Shown in pieces: positions 1-11,200 of a DNA stretch of 64,000 bases. The DNA is taken from positions 1,776,646 through 1,840,645 of the forward strand of contig HG738136.1 of NCBI GenBank assembly GCA_000499405.2. Direction: 5' to 3'. Source of the stretch: Onchocerca volvulus. Taxonomy: Eukaryota; Nematoda; Chromadorea; Rhabditida; Onchocercidae. Below the pieces are notes generated by a model. That model was given only the letters and a program-made list of their open reading frames with translations, searched no databases and had not been told where the DNA came from. Each line of letters starts with the position of its first letter. The stretch's first letter is position 1. The translations under genes and the position numbers were made by a program.

Positions 1-604
1 TCAACAATTCCTAAATTATATACTTGAAAACTAGATATTTATTAAAATAAACTTTAACGATATTTACTGCAAATTCTATTCAAGTTATAAAAAGTTGAAA
101 AATTTTACTTAAAAGAGAATTTAATGCTTAATGTTACGCAAAGAAAGAAATGTTGCAATAATATACTATTTACAATTTATTTTCATTTTGAAAACAATTA
201 ATGAATAGAGCTATTTATATCTTTTTACTACCTGTTATCTAAAAATTAGAGTAAATCTTAAATAAATAGACCTGGAATAGAGTTTAGGCCCAAGATAAAT
301 GAAAGAATATAAGTAAGCAAATAGACCTAAGGTAAAAGGAAGAAGATAAGTGTAAAGATATGCAAAAAAAGTACGATAAACAAGTGAAAATAATTCAATG
401 TAAAAAAGTAGCAAAGTTCATAAAGGAGAATTTACGAGGGAAAATTTATAAAAACTAATTGGAATTGCTTACATTCTTGTTTTTTCTATTTTTTTGCCTT
501 TTTAGCAAACTTTAATATCACGATAGCAAGCAATAATAGCAGTAAGAGAAATATTGCTACTTGCATTTTAGCATTTCATATTTCAAGATTCGTTAAATTT
601 ATTC

Positions 605-727
605 TAAACTAGCTGGACAAGCATAGCCGGCAATGCTTTCATGGCCGGCCATGCTTTTTTTTATAGGTTTTTGTCGTGGCCCGCCATTTTTTTATAGAGG
701 CCGGCCATGATTTCGCGCGGCCGGCTT
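605..727. repeat. GC-rich block with repeated GGCCGGCC palindromes
   Basis: In otherwise AT-rich DNA this 120-base block carries GGCCGGCC or GGCCGGC three times, around 643, 692 and 719. It begins with ACTAGCTGGAC, the same sequence that follows the terminal TTTATTTATATAGA of other Helitron-like copies in this window (for example near 22480). It directly abuts the minus-strand repeat copy on its right. It is probably internal or flanking sequence of the same mobile family; no coding frame is evident. Confidence 0.5.
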
Positions 728-965
728 CTAGTGAATGCAAAAAGTAGGCATGATCAAAAAGATTCAGTCCGCTCACTTATTTCTATCTGTCACAAATTGA
801 CAAGTTAAAAAAAAAAAGAAATTAGATAGATTTATATAAAAATACGTGCCTATTCGAATGCAACATTGCATCAAAATTTGAAAGCAATCAGTGAAAAATT
901 TGCAAAATTATGTGAGAAATAACAACGAAGATTTACATTTTTATTTGTACAGATTATTGTTTTAC
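728..965 (-). mobile_element. Helitron-like non-autonomous repeat, copy 1
   Basis: Read on the minus strand, this copy begins near 965 with AATAAAAATGTAAAT, passes through the shared core GATTGCTTTCAAATTTTG and TTGCATTCGAATAGG, and ends with AAGTGAGCGGACTGAATC and a CATGCCTACTTTTTGC tail. The tail is shared with the copy at 44684-44885. There are seven copies of this family in the window. The terminal AT motif is inverted at the two ends in complete copies. The assignment to Helitrons is inferred from the copy pair that encloses a Helitron helicase remnant. Confidence 0.55.
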
Positions 966-1925
966 TTCTTCGTTGATTCATATTTTTAATAAGATCAGAA
1001 TGATATTTAAAAATAAAGTTATTTGTCTGATGTAAAATTATTTATTGAATAATCAATTAGTTAAATTTGGATATACTATAAATATGCTTAATAAAATATC
1101 AATATGTTTTTTTTTTTGGCATAAGCTTAGGCTTAAATTTGAGATTTTTTAGACGTAATAGCAATATATTTGTTAATTTGTAAGCTTGCTTTTACACTTA
1201 ATTTTTACGTTTGTAAATGTTTAACGTGATAAAAATATATTATTGTTTTCTTGTGATATTATTTCACGTACGAATTTTGATTCACGTTTATTCTACTAGG
1301 AAAGAAAAAGTTCTATCGTAACTTTATATTCTAAAATAATTCGTGATAATATCAATCATGAAATTACAATCGTCAAGTTAATTATTGCCTTTTTGCCAGC
1401 TTGAAATGTACTTAAGGGGTCAAAACCTTAAATAGATCATGTAAAGATCTTTAATATATTGACCATTCACTAATTAATGCAGATAATAGGAATAGATGAT
1501 AGGAATAGTGAGCATCTTACATAGGTCCTTGCCAATTGTTTTATCAATATCAATGTTAAGTTTGAAATAGCTTGCATTTTCTTATCAGATTTTTTGGCTG
1601 ACACTTTCTTTTCATTCTTTTTGCAAATATAATATTCATTCTAGCTTTTAATTCCCTCAAAATTTGGAATTCTTCGAATGATTATTCTAGAATTACGGAA
1701 ATTCTAGATTAAGAAAAAAATTGATTCTAAGTTCTAAAAGTTAAAATTATTTCAAGGAGCTTAAAGAAGCACATTGTTCCAGCAATCAAAATTTCCATGC
1801 GATTCGTTTTGCTTTCTGTAAAGAAGAAAGACAATAAAACGAAGATTAAAATTCATTTATTAATTTATTTATCATTTTTTTGTTGCTAAAACAATTACTC
1901 ACCTGTCCATTTGACTAAAATAAAT

Positions 1926-1935
1926 TCTGTTGCAG
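1926..1935 (+). other. Candidate spliced-leader acceptor of PRA1-family gene
   Basis: TCTGTTGCAG ends five bases before the start codon at 1941. No upstream in-frame coding is present, so this fits a trans-splice acceptor rather than an internal intron end. Confidence 0.5.
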
Positions 1936-1940
1936 AAGTG

Positions 1941-3621
1941 ATGAGCGATGCAGGTGATGATTCTCGAGATGTGCAATGTTCCACCAATCTTCGAGCTTTT
2001 CATGATATTCGTGCATGGAGCAAAGCTGTTAAGGTTCATTTAAATTTGCATACAATCATGACCAAGATAGGCCACTCGTCATAAATATATTAGTAAACAT
2101 ACACAATTATTTTAGTAAATATAAGCATAAATATATTAGTAAACATATCTAAACATAGTAAACTTGTCTAAACATGTTTTTTATGTCTAAACATATTAAG
2201 TAAACATATGAACATAAACATAAACATATCTAGAATTCAAACGATTCGTTTGATTTATTATAATTAAGAAATGAAAATTTATTTAATCGTATTCAATACT
2301 TTATGATACTTGTTTATGAATTAATTATTACTAAATTATCGATTAAATTATAGCCATGGTCTGATTTCTTCCGACTTTCTCAATTTGGCTTACCATCCGA
2401 TATCAGTCAGTTTATTATAAGAATGAAGAAGAATTTTAATCACTTTATGGCCAATTATGCCGTTATCAGTGCTATTTTAATGGTCTGTCTCATTAACATC
2501 CATTCTTTTTTCATGATTATTAGATGGTAGGAATTTGTTCCAATTCAATGATAAGAAAAATTATCCAGTGAGATGAATTTTTTTTCCAGTTACTCAATGA
2601 TAAGAACAATTACTCAGTGATAAGAATTATCTTTTTTTCAGATTTGCGGCATAATAACATCATTTTGGCTAATGCTGTCTTCTATTGTACTTGGAACACT
2701 AATATATTTCATTTATACGAAAACTAGAAATGGACCGATCAAAATTGGTACTGAAGAGGTCATTCATATCACATTTTTTTTTTTGATTTTTGAATTATAT
2801 ATTTTCGTTTCCATTTTCAATTATTTTAATTTATTTTATTTACTTTCAGTTTTCAATTTTCAATCGTGTAATTTTTTTTTTCACTTTTTCAATTCTGTGA
2901 AGTTAGAAAGAATAGCTCATTTGTAAATGATCAAAGAATATTTAAGCCAAATGATCAAAGAAAAATATCAGAAACTTCAAAATTCATAATTCTTCAGATT
3001 CCTAATTGGATTCTGTATGTTGCGGCAATATTCATAACTTTACCATTATTTATTTACGCTGAAGTTGGATATATTCTATACTGTGCAATGGGTTTGTTGC
3101 TTTTTTTTTTTTTTTTTCATTTGACTGAAAAAATGATTTAAGAAAACAGTAAAAATTGACGTAAGTGACGTTTTTCCACTTACGTCTTTCTATCAATAAC
3201 ATCATTTACGCAAAAACAGTCGTCGAAATCTTTGTCTAATTTTTTTTAAATAAATTTTAAATTTTTTTAAATAAAAAAAATTTTTTAAAGCAAGTTTCTA
3301 CAATTCAATAATTTCAATTAAGTTTATAAATTCAAAATTTCCAAATAACTTTATGAAATTCAAAACAGATTTTAAAAAAAAAAGGAACATTCCTGGAAGA
3401 TATTTTATGAAAACTTCTATTCAGGAATAAGTATAATACTGGTTCTAATTCATGCTTCATTCTACAACAATGAATCAGTTGTTTTGCCGGAAGTAAACGT
3501 GGAAGTGATGACGAAAGTTGATGATCGACCGCACGTAGCAAGTGCTGAAATCACGTCAAATCACGGAATTCCGTCAAAACGTCACGTTCTATTTCATGAT
3601 ATGGAAGATGAAGAAAATTGA
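1941..3621 (+). CDS. PRA1 family protein (ARL6IP5/PRAF-like)
   Basis: Five exons: 1941-2033, 2354-2482, 2642-2758, 2998-3091 and 3425-3621. All phases close and give 209 residues. PRA1-family proteins are small ER/Golgi membrane proteins that interact with prenylated Rab GTPases or regulate ER transporters. The family signature is visible: WSDFFRLSQFGLPSDISQF at 33-51 followed by FMANYAVISAIL, then two long hydrophobic blocks (about 66-101 and 116-157) that would form four membrane segments. A hydrophilic acidic tail ends in HDMEDEEN. The layout is closest to PRAF2/PRAF3 (ARL6IP5/JWA), which also begin with an FF..S..F..P.D motif; this is family-level recognition. The start was chosen because an acceptor-like TGTTGCAG lies just upstream. 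AATAAA at 3771-3776 fits the 3' end. The exact paralogue is uncertain. Confidence 0.85.
3158..3186. repeat. Short hairpin GACGTAAGTG/CACTTACGTC
   Basis: Two perfect 10-base arms (3158-3167 and 3177-3186) flank a 9-base loop inside intron 4 of the PRA1-family gene. The core GTAAGTGACGT resembles the longer palindrome at 36254-36322, which suggests a common foldback repeat. Confidence 0.6.
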
Positions 3622-3770
3622 AAAAAAAAAAAGAAGAAAAATACGTATGATACGTATACTAATGATTAAAGATTATCAGCTTTTGTAAGTAAAGGGATTC
3701 AGAATCTTCCCGGTCGCCTTTCATCATTCTGTCACATTTTGGTCATAAAAATGTGACATTATTCGTAGAT

Positions 3771-3776
3771 AATAAA
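3771..3776 (+). terminator. Poly(A) signal, PRA1-family gene
   Basis: AATAAA about 150 bases past the stop codon at 3621. It is the first canonical signal downstream. Confidence 0.5.
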
Positions 3777-4194
3777 TAACCATTTTATGGTCCATTCATT
3801 AATTGCTCTCATTCTTAATATATTTTCGGTTACAACAAAGATGACTGATTTTTTTTGAATTCAACGATAATTTGAATTCTTGGATTTCACGAATATTGTC
3901 CCATTCGTATTTTGGCAGCCTGAATAGTATAAATCTGAAATTTTACTCTTAAATATTTATTTTGAATCAAGATGCTTCAATCATTGTTCTCAGTCCATGT
4001 TTTCAGTATATCCCGGTTTTTCTAGGATAGTTCAATCTATGTTTCGTCATTTTATCTATAAATTAAAATATTTTTTAAAATTTTATCGTTGAATTATTTA
4101 TCATTATATTGATATCTTATCACAATATACAATTAGAGACAAGCTCAATTATTGAAGTCAAAATGACAAAGTATTGACAAAGGAAATTCGATAA

Positions 4195-4460
4195 TTATAT
4201 GCATCATCATGATTGCTCTTTTTCATCTTTTATTTGATTGTGAATACCAAATTATATTTATTATCAGTGTCGTTTATTTCCAATATTTTATTATCATACA
4301 ATCAGTGATAAATTTAATCATTAGAGCTAAAATGATCCTAATGAGATACTAAAAAAAAAAAAAAAAAAAGATTTGATAATATCATACAACCGTGATTGCC
4401 CTTTAACTTTTTATTTGATTGTGAATCCTAAATTGTATTTTTTATCAGCATTGCTTCTTT
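4195..4460. repeat. Diverged tandem duplication, about 190-base period
   Basis: The segment around 4205-4275, containing TTTTATTTGATTGTGAAT followed by TTATCAG, recurs at about 4390-4455 with scattered substitutions. No coding content. Confidence 0.45.
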
Positions 4461-4714
4461 TCTTTCTTATCACTCTCTCTTTTGTTTATCAAACATTTTT
4501 GTTAATATAGTTTTTTGTATATTATTTTATCATAATTTAATCATTTTTTTTTTCTTTTTTTGTCTAAAATTTGCATAAAATCGCGTGAATCTTACATTAA
4601 TCGCTTGTTAGGACAATAAATAGTGACCATTTCGAAATGTTGACCTTAACCTTTTACAGTGTTGATACCATTCAAAATGTGTCAATTTTGAAATCAGATA
4701 AAGAGAAAATACCT

Positions 4715-4880
4715 GGATGAGTTACCTGTCCCCCGCCCTTCAATCTAAATAATTCTTATTGGCACCCCTCGGATAAGATCATCAATCAACATGGCTGATC
4801 TCTCAGAACAGGTCTGTGATCAAATCATCGTCACTGGGAAACCAATCAAATTAGCAACCGAACAATCAAACACATAATCC
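4715..4880 (+). other. GC-richer island with a 28-codon reading frame
   Basis: A CCTGTCCCCCGCCC stretch (about 4727-4740) is followed by an ATG at 4791 opening 28 codons to a TAA at 4875-4877. The peptide starts MADLSEQ, and the codons before 4812 could instead splice out at CAG/GTCTGT. Base composition is unlike the surroundings. No family is recognised. It may be an orphan first exon, a decayed element or chance. Confidence 0.2.
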
Positions 4881-5825
4881 AACTTCATCAAAGTGTAAAT
4901 GATTCTGCTTCACAAAGAGGAATCGTACTTGGGATTGTTTCCGTGTGAAAGCAAGCAATTACGCACTGAACTATTTAACAAGGACTTTAAAACTCTTGAA
5001 CATTTGAATGAAATATTGAGATAATTTTGAAATTTCTATGAAAAAAAAAAATTTGAAATAAATTGCGAAAAAAAAATAATAATAATAATAAAAAGAAAGA
5101 AGCAAAATATGCGAAACAATTTATGAAATTAGGATGTATTATTTGCAAAATTATTTTGGTAAAATTCGGCAAAATCAACTTTATTCGATTTATTAATTTC
5201 GTCTTTTGATCACCTCAATACTTTCCGAATGAAAGATTTTCTATGATTATTAGAATTAAGAGATTATTTGTTAGCGAAAAGCTAAAGAAAAAATTAAAGA
5301 GAAAAAAAAAACGATTCAATATGTGGCATTTCTTGTCGATCAAATTATATTGCTAAAAATTCGACAAAATAAACTATTTACATTAATTAATTAATTAATT
5401 AATTAATTAACTATATCAAATGATATGTTTCTCAATATTTCTTGATTGAAAAATTTTTTCCTATAATATAGATGCTGAGAGTTTACTATGAATAAAAATC
5501 TTCCAGAAATAATCATTAAAATATGTCATCTGATATAGTTTTGAACTTATTATGTAAAAATTTTCGAAATAATTTACTTCCTGTTATAGTTTTTCAATTT
5601 ATTTGATCATAAAATTGCTTTTTTTCTTTTTTTTTCTTTTTTTTACATTGTATTTTGTCTTCTATTCAATTCGATTATGCAAGATATTTCATTGAATTCA
5701 TTTAATTTGAAATTTTAATAATTTCTTTTTCCATTGAATTTATTTATTTGAAATTTTAATAATTCGATCTCTGCCGCCCATTACTTTTATAATTTAAATC
5801 AAATATATAACATCTACATCATCTA

Positions 5826-5945
5826 CAAAATAGCAACAGCAACAGCAGCAGCTGTATCGATAACGGTAGTCGTCTAATCGTTGTATTTACGTTTATCCAA
5901 GCGGCGCCTTTCTAATGCGTTCGGATTTGTCGTCGCTAGATAATT
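5826..5945. other. GC-richer island with CAG/CAA repeat
   Basis: A run of AGCAACAGCAACAGCAGCAG is followed by a CG-containing stretch (AAGCGGCGCC near 5899-5908, TTTGTCGTCGCTAGA). Both strands have short open frames: plus gives a Ser/Asn-rich peptide ending ..QAAPF, minus gives KLSSDDKSERIRKAPLG after a TTAAG acceptor-like site near 5961. None can be tied to a gene. It may be an isolated exon or a regulatory island. Confidence 0.25.
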
Positions 5946-6002
5946 TACGATCATTTTCGCTTAATTACATGAAAAAAAAAACAGTTATTTACAATCATTA
6001 TT

Positions 6003-6400
6003 GATGAGGTGTCACACATATATATATTTATACATATACACCCACACATACACCCACACACGCCCACACACACCCACATAACACACCCACACACACACAT
6101 AACCACACATTTCAGTGATATTTGTTCGTATCGTATCATTGCAAATGAGATGAATTCGATTCATTTTATCATCTATTTTATTCCAAATTTTTCATTTTGA
6201 AATTTATTTGTAGTGCTACATATATATGTATATACATTCACGCACACCCACATATACACCCACACACTCATGCGCACACCCACACATACACCCACACATT
6301 TCAGTGGTATTTGTCATATATTGCAAATTGATGAATTCGTTTCATTTTAGCATTTATTTTATTCAAAAAATTTTCATTTTAAAGTTTTTAAATTTATTTC
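6003..6400. repeat. Duplicated CA-rich microsatellite unit
   Basis: Two units of about 200 bases: each is a CACACCCACA-type tract (6030-6110 and 6235-6300) followed by a shared TTTCAGTG..ATTTGT..ATTGCAAAT..GATGAATTCG segment. The His/Thr/Pro-rich open frames here are translations of the repeat. Confidence 0.7.
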
Positions 6401-6949
6401 TTGCATATTTTTTTTTCTGGTTAGCTTTAGGCGCATTTTATATCAAATAATATTTGTGACTGATATTATCAAAAATATTCTTTATTTACAATTTTTTTTT
6501 AAGGTTTTAAATTAAAAAGCTAAAAAAAAGGATGATCGAAAATTTAAAAGAGATTAATAATTGATAAGAACGTAAAAAATTAAATTCAATAAATTCGAAT
6601 TTCCAAAAAATAAAAAATTAAAAACAAAAGATTTATTGAATTTGATATTTTTATTTTCCCATCAATTTATTTTTTTTCCCAATTTCGTCCTTTTAGTTTT
6701 TAAATTTCAAAATATGAAAATTTTCTTTATTTGCAACTATGTTTTAAATTTTATACAGATTACCTAAATTTGATCAATGTCAGACTTATCCCAAAGTTCA
6801 AATTATTGATTTTTTTTTAATGAAAGTTAACTTAAAGCCTTTTTTTGATGAATACTATAGCATTCTAGTACATTACAATATGTCTGTCTATTTCTTAGTA
6901 ACAACAAGTTGATAATACTAAAATTATTTTTGAAATAAACACTTTAGCA

Positions 6950-8280
6950 TTTCATTTAAAGTACCACATAGTCTTGCTAAGTACCACAGATTTAGAAGTA
7001 GAAAGTTGGGGATGAAAAAGCAGGAATTAAAAGTTTAGAATTCTAAAAAATGCTGAATATTATAGAAAAAAATCGATTTTTTGATAAACATTCAAGTTTT
7101 TACGATATTGTACAGCTTGCTAAGTATCACAGATAGAAACATAAAGTGGTTGGATGAAGTGAATTATTTTGAAAAGTTTTTGAAAAAATGCTGAATTTTA
7201 GCAAGAAATCAATTTTTCACAAACTTTTCTGGTACCATATAGCTTATTAAGTATCACAGATGGAAATATAAAAGATTGGGAAGGAGAAATTTTGAAAAGG
7301 TTTAATCGATTTTTTTGATAAACATACAAATCTTTCTGATGCCTTGTAGACTTGTCAAGTACCACAGATAGAACTATAGAAGCGGGGGATGAAATAAATT
7401 ATTTTGAAAAATTGTAGAAAAATGCTGAATATTGAGGGGGGATGAAATAAATTATTTTGAAAAATGCTGAATATTGGGGGGGATGAAATAAATTATTTTG
7501 AAAAATTTTAGGAAAATGCTGAATATTGAAGGAGATGAAATAAATTATTTTGAAAAGTTTTAGGAAAATGCTGAATATTCTGGGGGATGAAATAAATTAT
7601 TTTGAAAAGTTTTAGGAAAATGTTGAATATTCAGGGAAATGAAATAAATTATTTTGAAAAGTTCGTGAAAAATGCTGAATATTAGCAAGAAATCGATTTT
7701 TTTTTTTGACAAACATACAAACTTTTCTGATACCATGTAGATTTGTCAAGTACCACAGATAGAAACATAGAAGCGGGGGATGAAATAAATTATTTTGAAA
7801 AATGATAGAAAAATGCTGAATATTGAGGGGGGATGAAATAAATTATTTTGAAAAATTATAGAAAAATGCTGAATATTGAGGGGGGATGAAATAAATTATT
7901 TTGAAAAATGCTGAATATTGAGGGGGATGAAATAAATTATTTTGAAAAATTTTAGGAAAATGCTGAATATTGAAGGGGATGAAATAAATTATTTTGAAAA
8001 GTTTTAGGAAAATGCTGAATATTCTGGGGGATGAAATAAATTATTTTGAAAAGTTTTAGGAAAATGCTGAATATTCAGGGGGATGAAATAAATTATTTTG
8101 AAAAGTTCTTGAAAAATGCTGAATATTAGCAAGAAATCGATTTTTTTTTTGACAAACATACAAACTTTTCTGATACCATGTAGATTTGTCAAGTACCACA
8201 GATAGAAACATAGAAGCGGGGGATGAAATAAATTATTTTGAAAAACTTTTTTGAAAAATGCTGAATATTAGAAAGAAACT
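6950..8280. repeat. Nested (higher-order) minisatellite
   Basis: The inner unit is about 50 bases, with core GGGGGATGAAATAAATTATT, then TTGAAAA and AAAATGCTGAATATT. Runs of inner units (7378-7680 and 7775-8130) are separated by a spacer carrying ACAAACATACAAACTTTTCT, GTCAAGTACCACAGATAGAA and ATAGAAGCGG. The spacer recurs at about 7318, 7705 and 8150, and diverged spacers occur at 6958, 7085 and 7215. The whole forms a two-level array with an outer period of roughly 400-450 bases. Copies to the left are more diverged. No protein coding. Confidence 0.85.
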
Positions 8281-11200
8281 TTTGCTATTTAATAAGCGTA
8301 CAAAAAAGTTTCATTCGTTTCCCTTTTTCTGGCATTTTTTGCGAAAAGAAATTGATTGTGACAAATTCCACTTGAACTATGATTTTTTTGTTTACATTAC
8401 TAACTGTATATCTACAAATCCTAACATTAATCCAATTCGTATAATCCGATTGTTCACTATTATTCATTTCTGGCCAATTCATCTCATTTTCTAGCCAATA
8501 CCGTAATCTTGTCATTTTTATTCCATTTGTAATTTGCACGATTTTCTTGGCAACTTTCATTTTAGGCCTTCATAAGTTGTTCGGCTCAAATGGCAAATGT
8601 TTAAATTGAATTCTTTAATTAGATGTAATTTTATGAAAACTCTTCAATTAATAAATAAAATATTTAAATTTAAATTTGTTAATGAAATATATTCATACGA
8701 AAATTGCCTACTTAAAAAGTAAAATATTTAAAACTGAATCATTCAATGAATTGTAATATTATGAAAATTATTCGGTTGAAAAATTAAGTATTTCAATTGA
8801 ATTCTTTGATGAAATATAACACTTGTGAAAATTATTCAATTAGAAAATAAAATATTTGAATTGAATTCATTAATAAAATATAATCGAATAAAAATTTTAT
8901 AAATTTTTTGTAGTTTTTTTTTTTTTCACAAATATGCAAGTTTCTAGATACAAACAAGGAAAATATAAATTAAAAAAAAAACGGTACCTGGAAAAATTTA
9001 GTCGGAAGTTAATTTTTTTTAAATTAATACATTTGCAATGCGTAAAATTTTTTTATCAAATTAAAATTTAAATAATTCGAATGCTTCCAATGATATCAAT
9101 GTTGTTGTGATAACATCAATATTCAAACATATTAGTTTACAAAATATTCAAAAGGTCAAAAATTACAATGAAACAAAATTTTCTTATTAGTTTACCTTTG
9201 AATTGATCATTAATTCAAATAGATTATTTCTATTATTCTGTACATTCGGTTAATATATTCGTAGAATATGAATATTCCAAAGAACAAAATATTACAACTT
9301 GTTCCGTCAAGTTGTAAACTTTTTTTTTTCGAATTTGTTGTTAATTCAAATAGATCATTCTGTCCATTCTATCCGAAGGACATTCAAATTAACAACAATT
9401 GATATTTTCAAAAAAAGAAAAAAAAATGTTCGTATAGTCAGATGAATGGTATAAAATGATTTATTACATATTTAAGATGGATTGCCCCCCATCAAATGCA
9501 CTAAAATAGTTATGATAATTATCATTATCGGCATTGTGAGAAAGGAATCAGATTCCTTTGCTTTTTAACAATGAAAATTTTTAGGCGGAATTGCGACTCC
9601 ATCTTTTTAACAACTGATATAAGCCGCAATTTTTTTCTTCATCTTAAAAAATATTCAAACTTTTCTTGTGCTCCGCAATATAATCTCGTTTTAGGCCAAG
9701 TTGTTCAATGATCGTTTTCGGCCTTAACATTAATAACTTTAAAGAAGGGGCGAAAAAGCGAATAATCTTTTAGCCTCTAAAACTCAATAAAGTTAGAAAA
9801 AAAATGTTTGAAGTTGTAAAATTTTTACAATTCCTATTTCATTAGGCCATAAAAATACAGTATATTTTTAAAAGATTTAGTTTTCAAAGGAATTGAAACT
9901 TATTTATGTAAAAAATGCTATTTCTCGTATTCCTTTGCCAGAAAGTATCGGTTAAGAGGTATATATCATTTCCTGTTCTCAATTAGAACTTCTGTTACTC
10001 GTCGATATGAATAATAATTTTTTTTTTTTTTTTTTCAATCAAATGAGATAATTTTTTTTCTTTTCAAAATAAAGAAAATAAGTTTGTTTCCCGCCTAAAA
10101 TAAGCGAAACAAAATTTCTTTTCTTTTTAAAATAAACGAAATGAGTTTTTCCTTTTTTTTTTTTTTTATAAATAAATGAAATAATTTTTTTAAGAAGAAA
10201 TAATGCATTATATTTTATCAGTTTTTTTTTCAATGAAAATTCATTAACTTTTTTTATATAATAAATAAGTTTTTTTTTTTATATGCTAAATAAATTTTAG
10301 AAATTGAGTAAATTTTAATATATTTATATATTTATATATATATGTTTTGGTTTTATATCATACTGTAATATCTTCGCAGAATTTTTTGCGAAGAAATTCG
10401 TAAAAATTCGCAGAATTTTTTTTTTTTTTGTAACTAATTTTTTTATAGAAAAAAATAGCAGTAGAAAAAAAAAAAAGAAAGTTTCAAATCTTACTATTTA
10501 ACAACCAACTTTTGCTTTACTTCTTTTTTGATAAATTTTTAAAGATTTCATAAATTTTTTTCTTTTAAATTCTTTTGAAAAAAAAAAATACAAAAATATG
10601 CGTAAAGTATCATTTATCGATGATTGGCATTTTAGTAATATAACCAAAATGATGATTTTCTCAGCTTTTTTCAAAAAAAAAAAAAAAAAGAAAAAATGAA
10701 GAAAAAGAAGAATTGAAAGAAAGGATCATTAACAGAGCAATCATTTTTTTTTTTTTCCACACTTGTCCTTTCCTCCGAACTTTTTTTTGCTCGAGCAAAT
10801 GAGCCCTGTCCTGTTCAATTTTGTTGTTCCCACAAAAATACCTAAATTATTCATTTTTTTTTTTCATTGTCATTTAACAATGTTTTTTTTTTTTTGAAAT
10901 GTATGTATCCTTCTTTCTATTCGATATTTTATTACAGTAAATTACAGTAAGATGTTTAAAATAATCATTTAATCAATCAATCAATCAATTGATCAATAAA
11001 CAGTTTTAGATGAATCTTAGTGTCCTTTCTTCCGTTGAATATTTCATTACAACAAGTTACATATTTTTGTAATTTTACATATGTTTAAAACAACCAATCA
11101 ATCAATCAATCAATTAATTAGTCAGTCTATTGATTATTTTTAAAAATTTTCAAATACGAATATTTGCAAATTACATATTCAATAAATTTAAAATTAGTGA

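Larger units (their letters stand above)
1..1925. other. AT-rich gene-free stretch at left edge
   Basis: No exon chain with usable splice sites was seen on either strand. The stretch holds a GC-rich block rich in GGCCGGCC (about 605-727) and a minus-strand copy of the window's Helitron-like repeat (about 728-965), both listed separately. The rest is AT-rich sequence with A/T runs and serves as the upstream region of the PRA1-family gene. Confidence 0.6.

Noticed and set aside
2672..2926. 84-codon plus frame
   Set aside because: It is exon 3 of the PRA1-family gene read through its donor into the intron; only 2642-2758 is coding.
6009..6450. His/Thr/Pro-rich frames
   Set aside because: Translations of the CA-rich microsatellite and its duplicate.
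8004..8560. Minus and plus frames of 62-91 codons
   Set aside because: The first is a translation of the satellite; the others are AT-rich with no domain, start context or splice partners.
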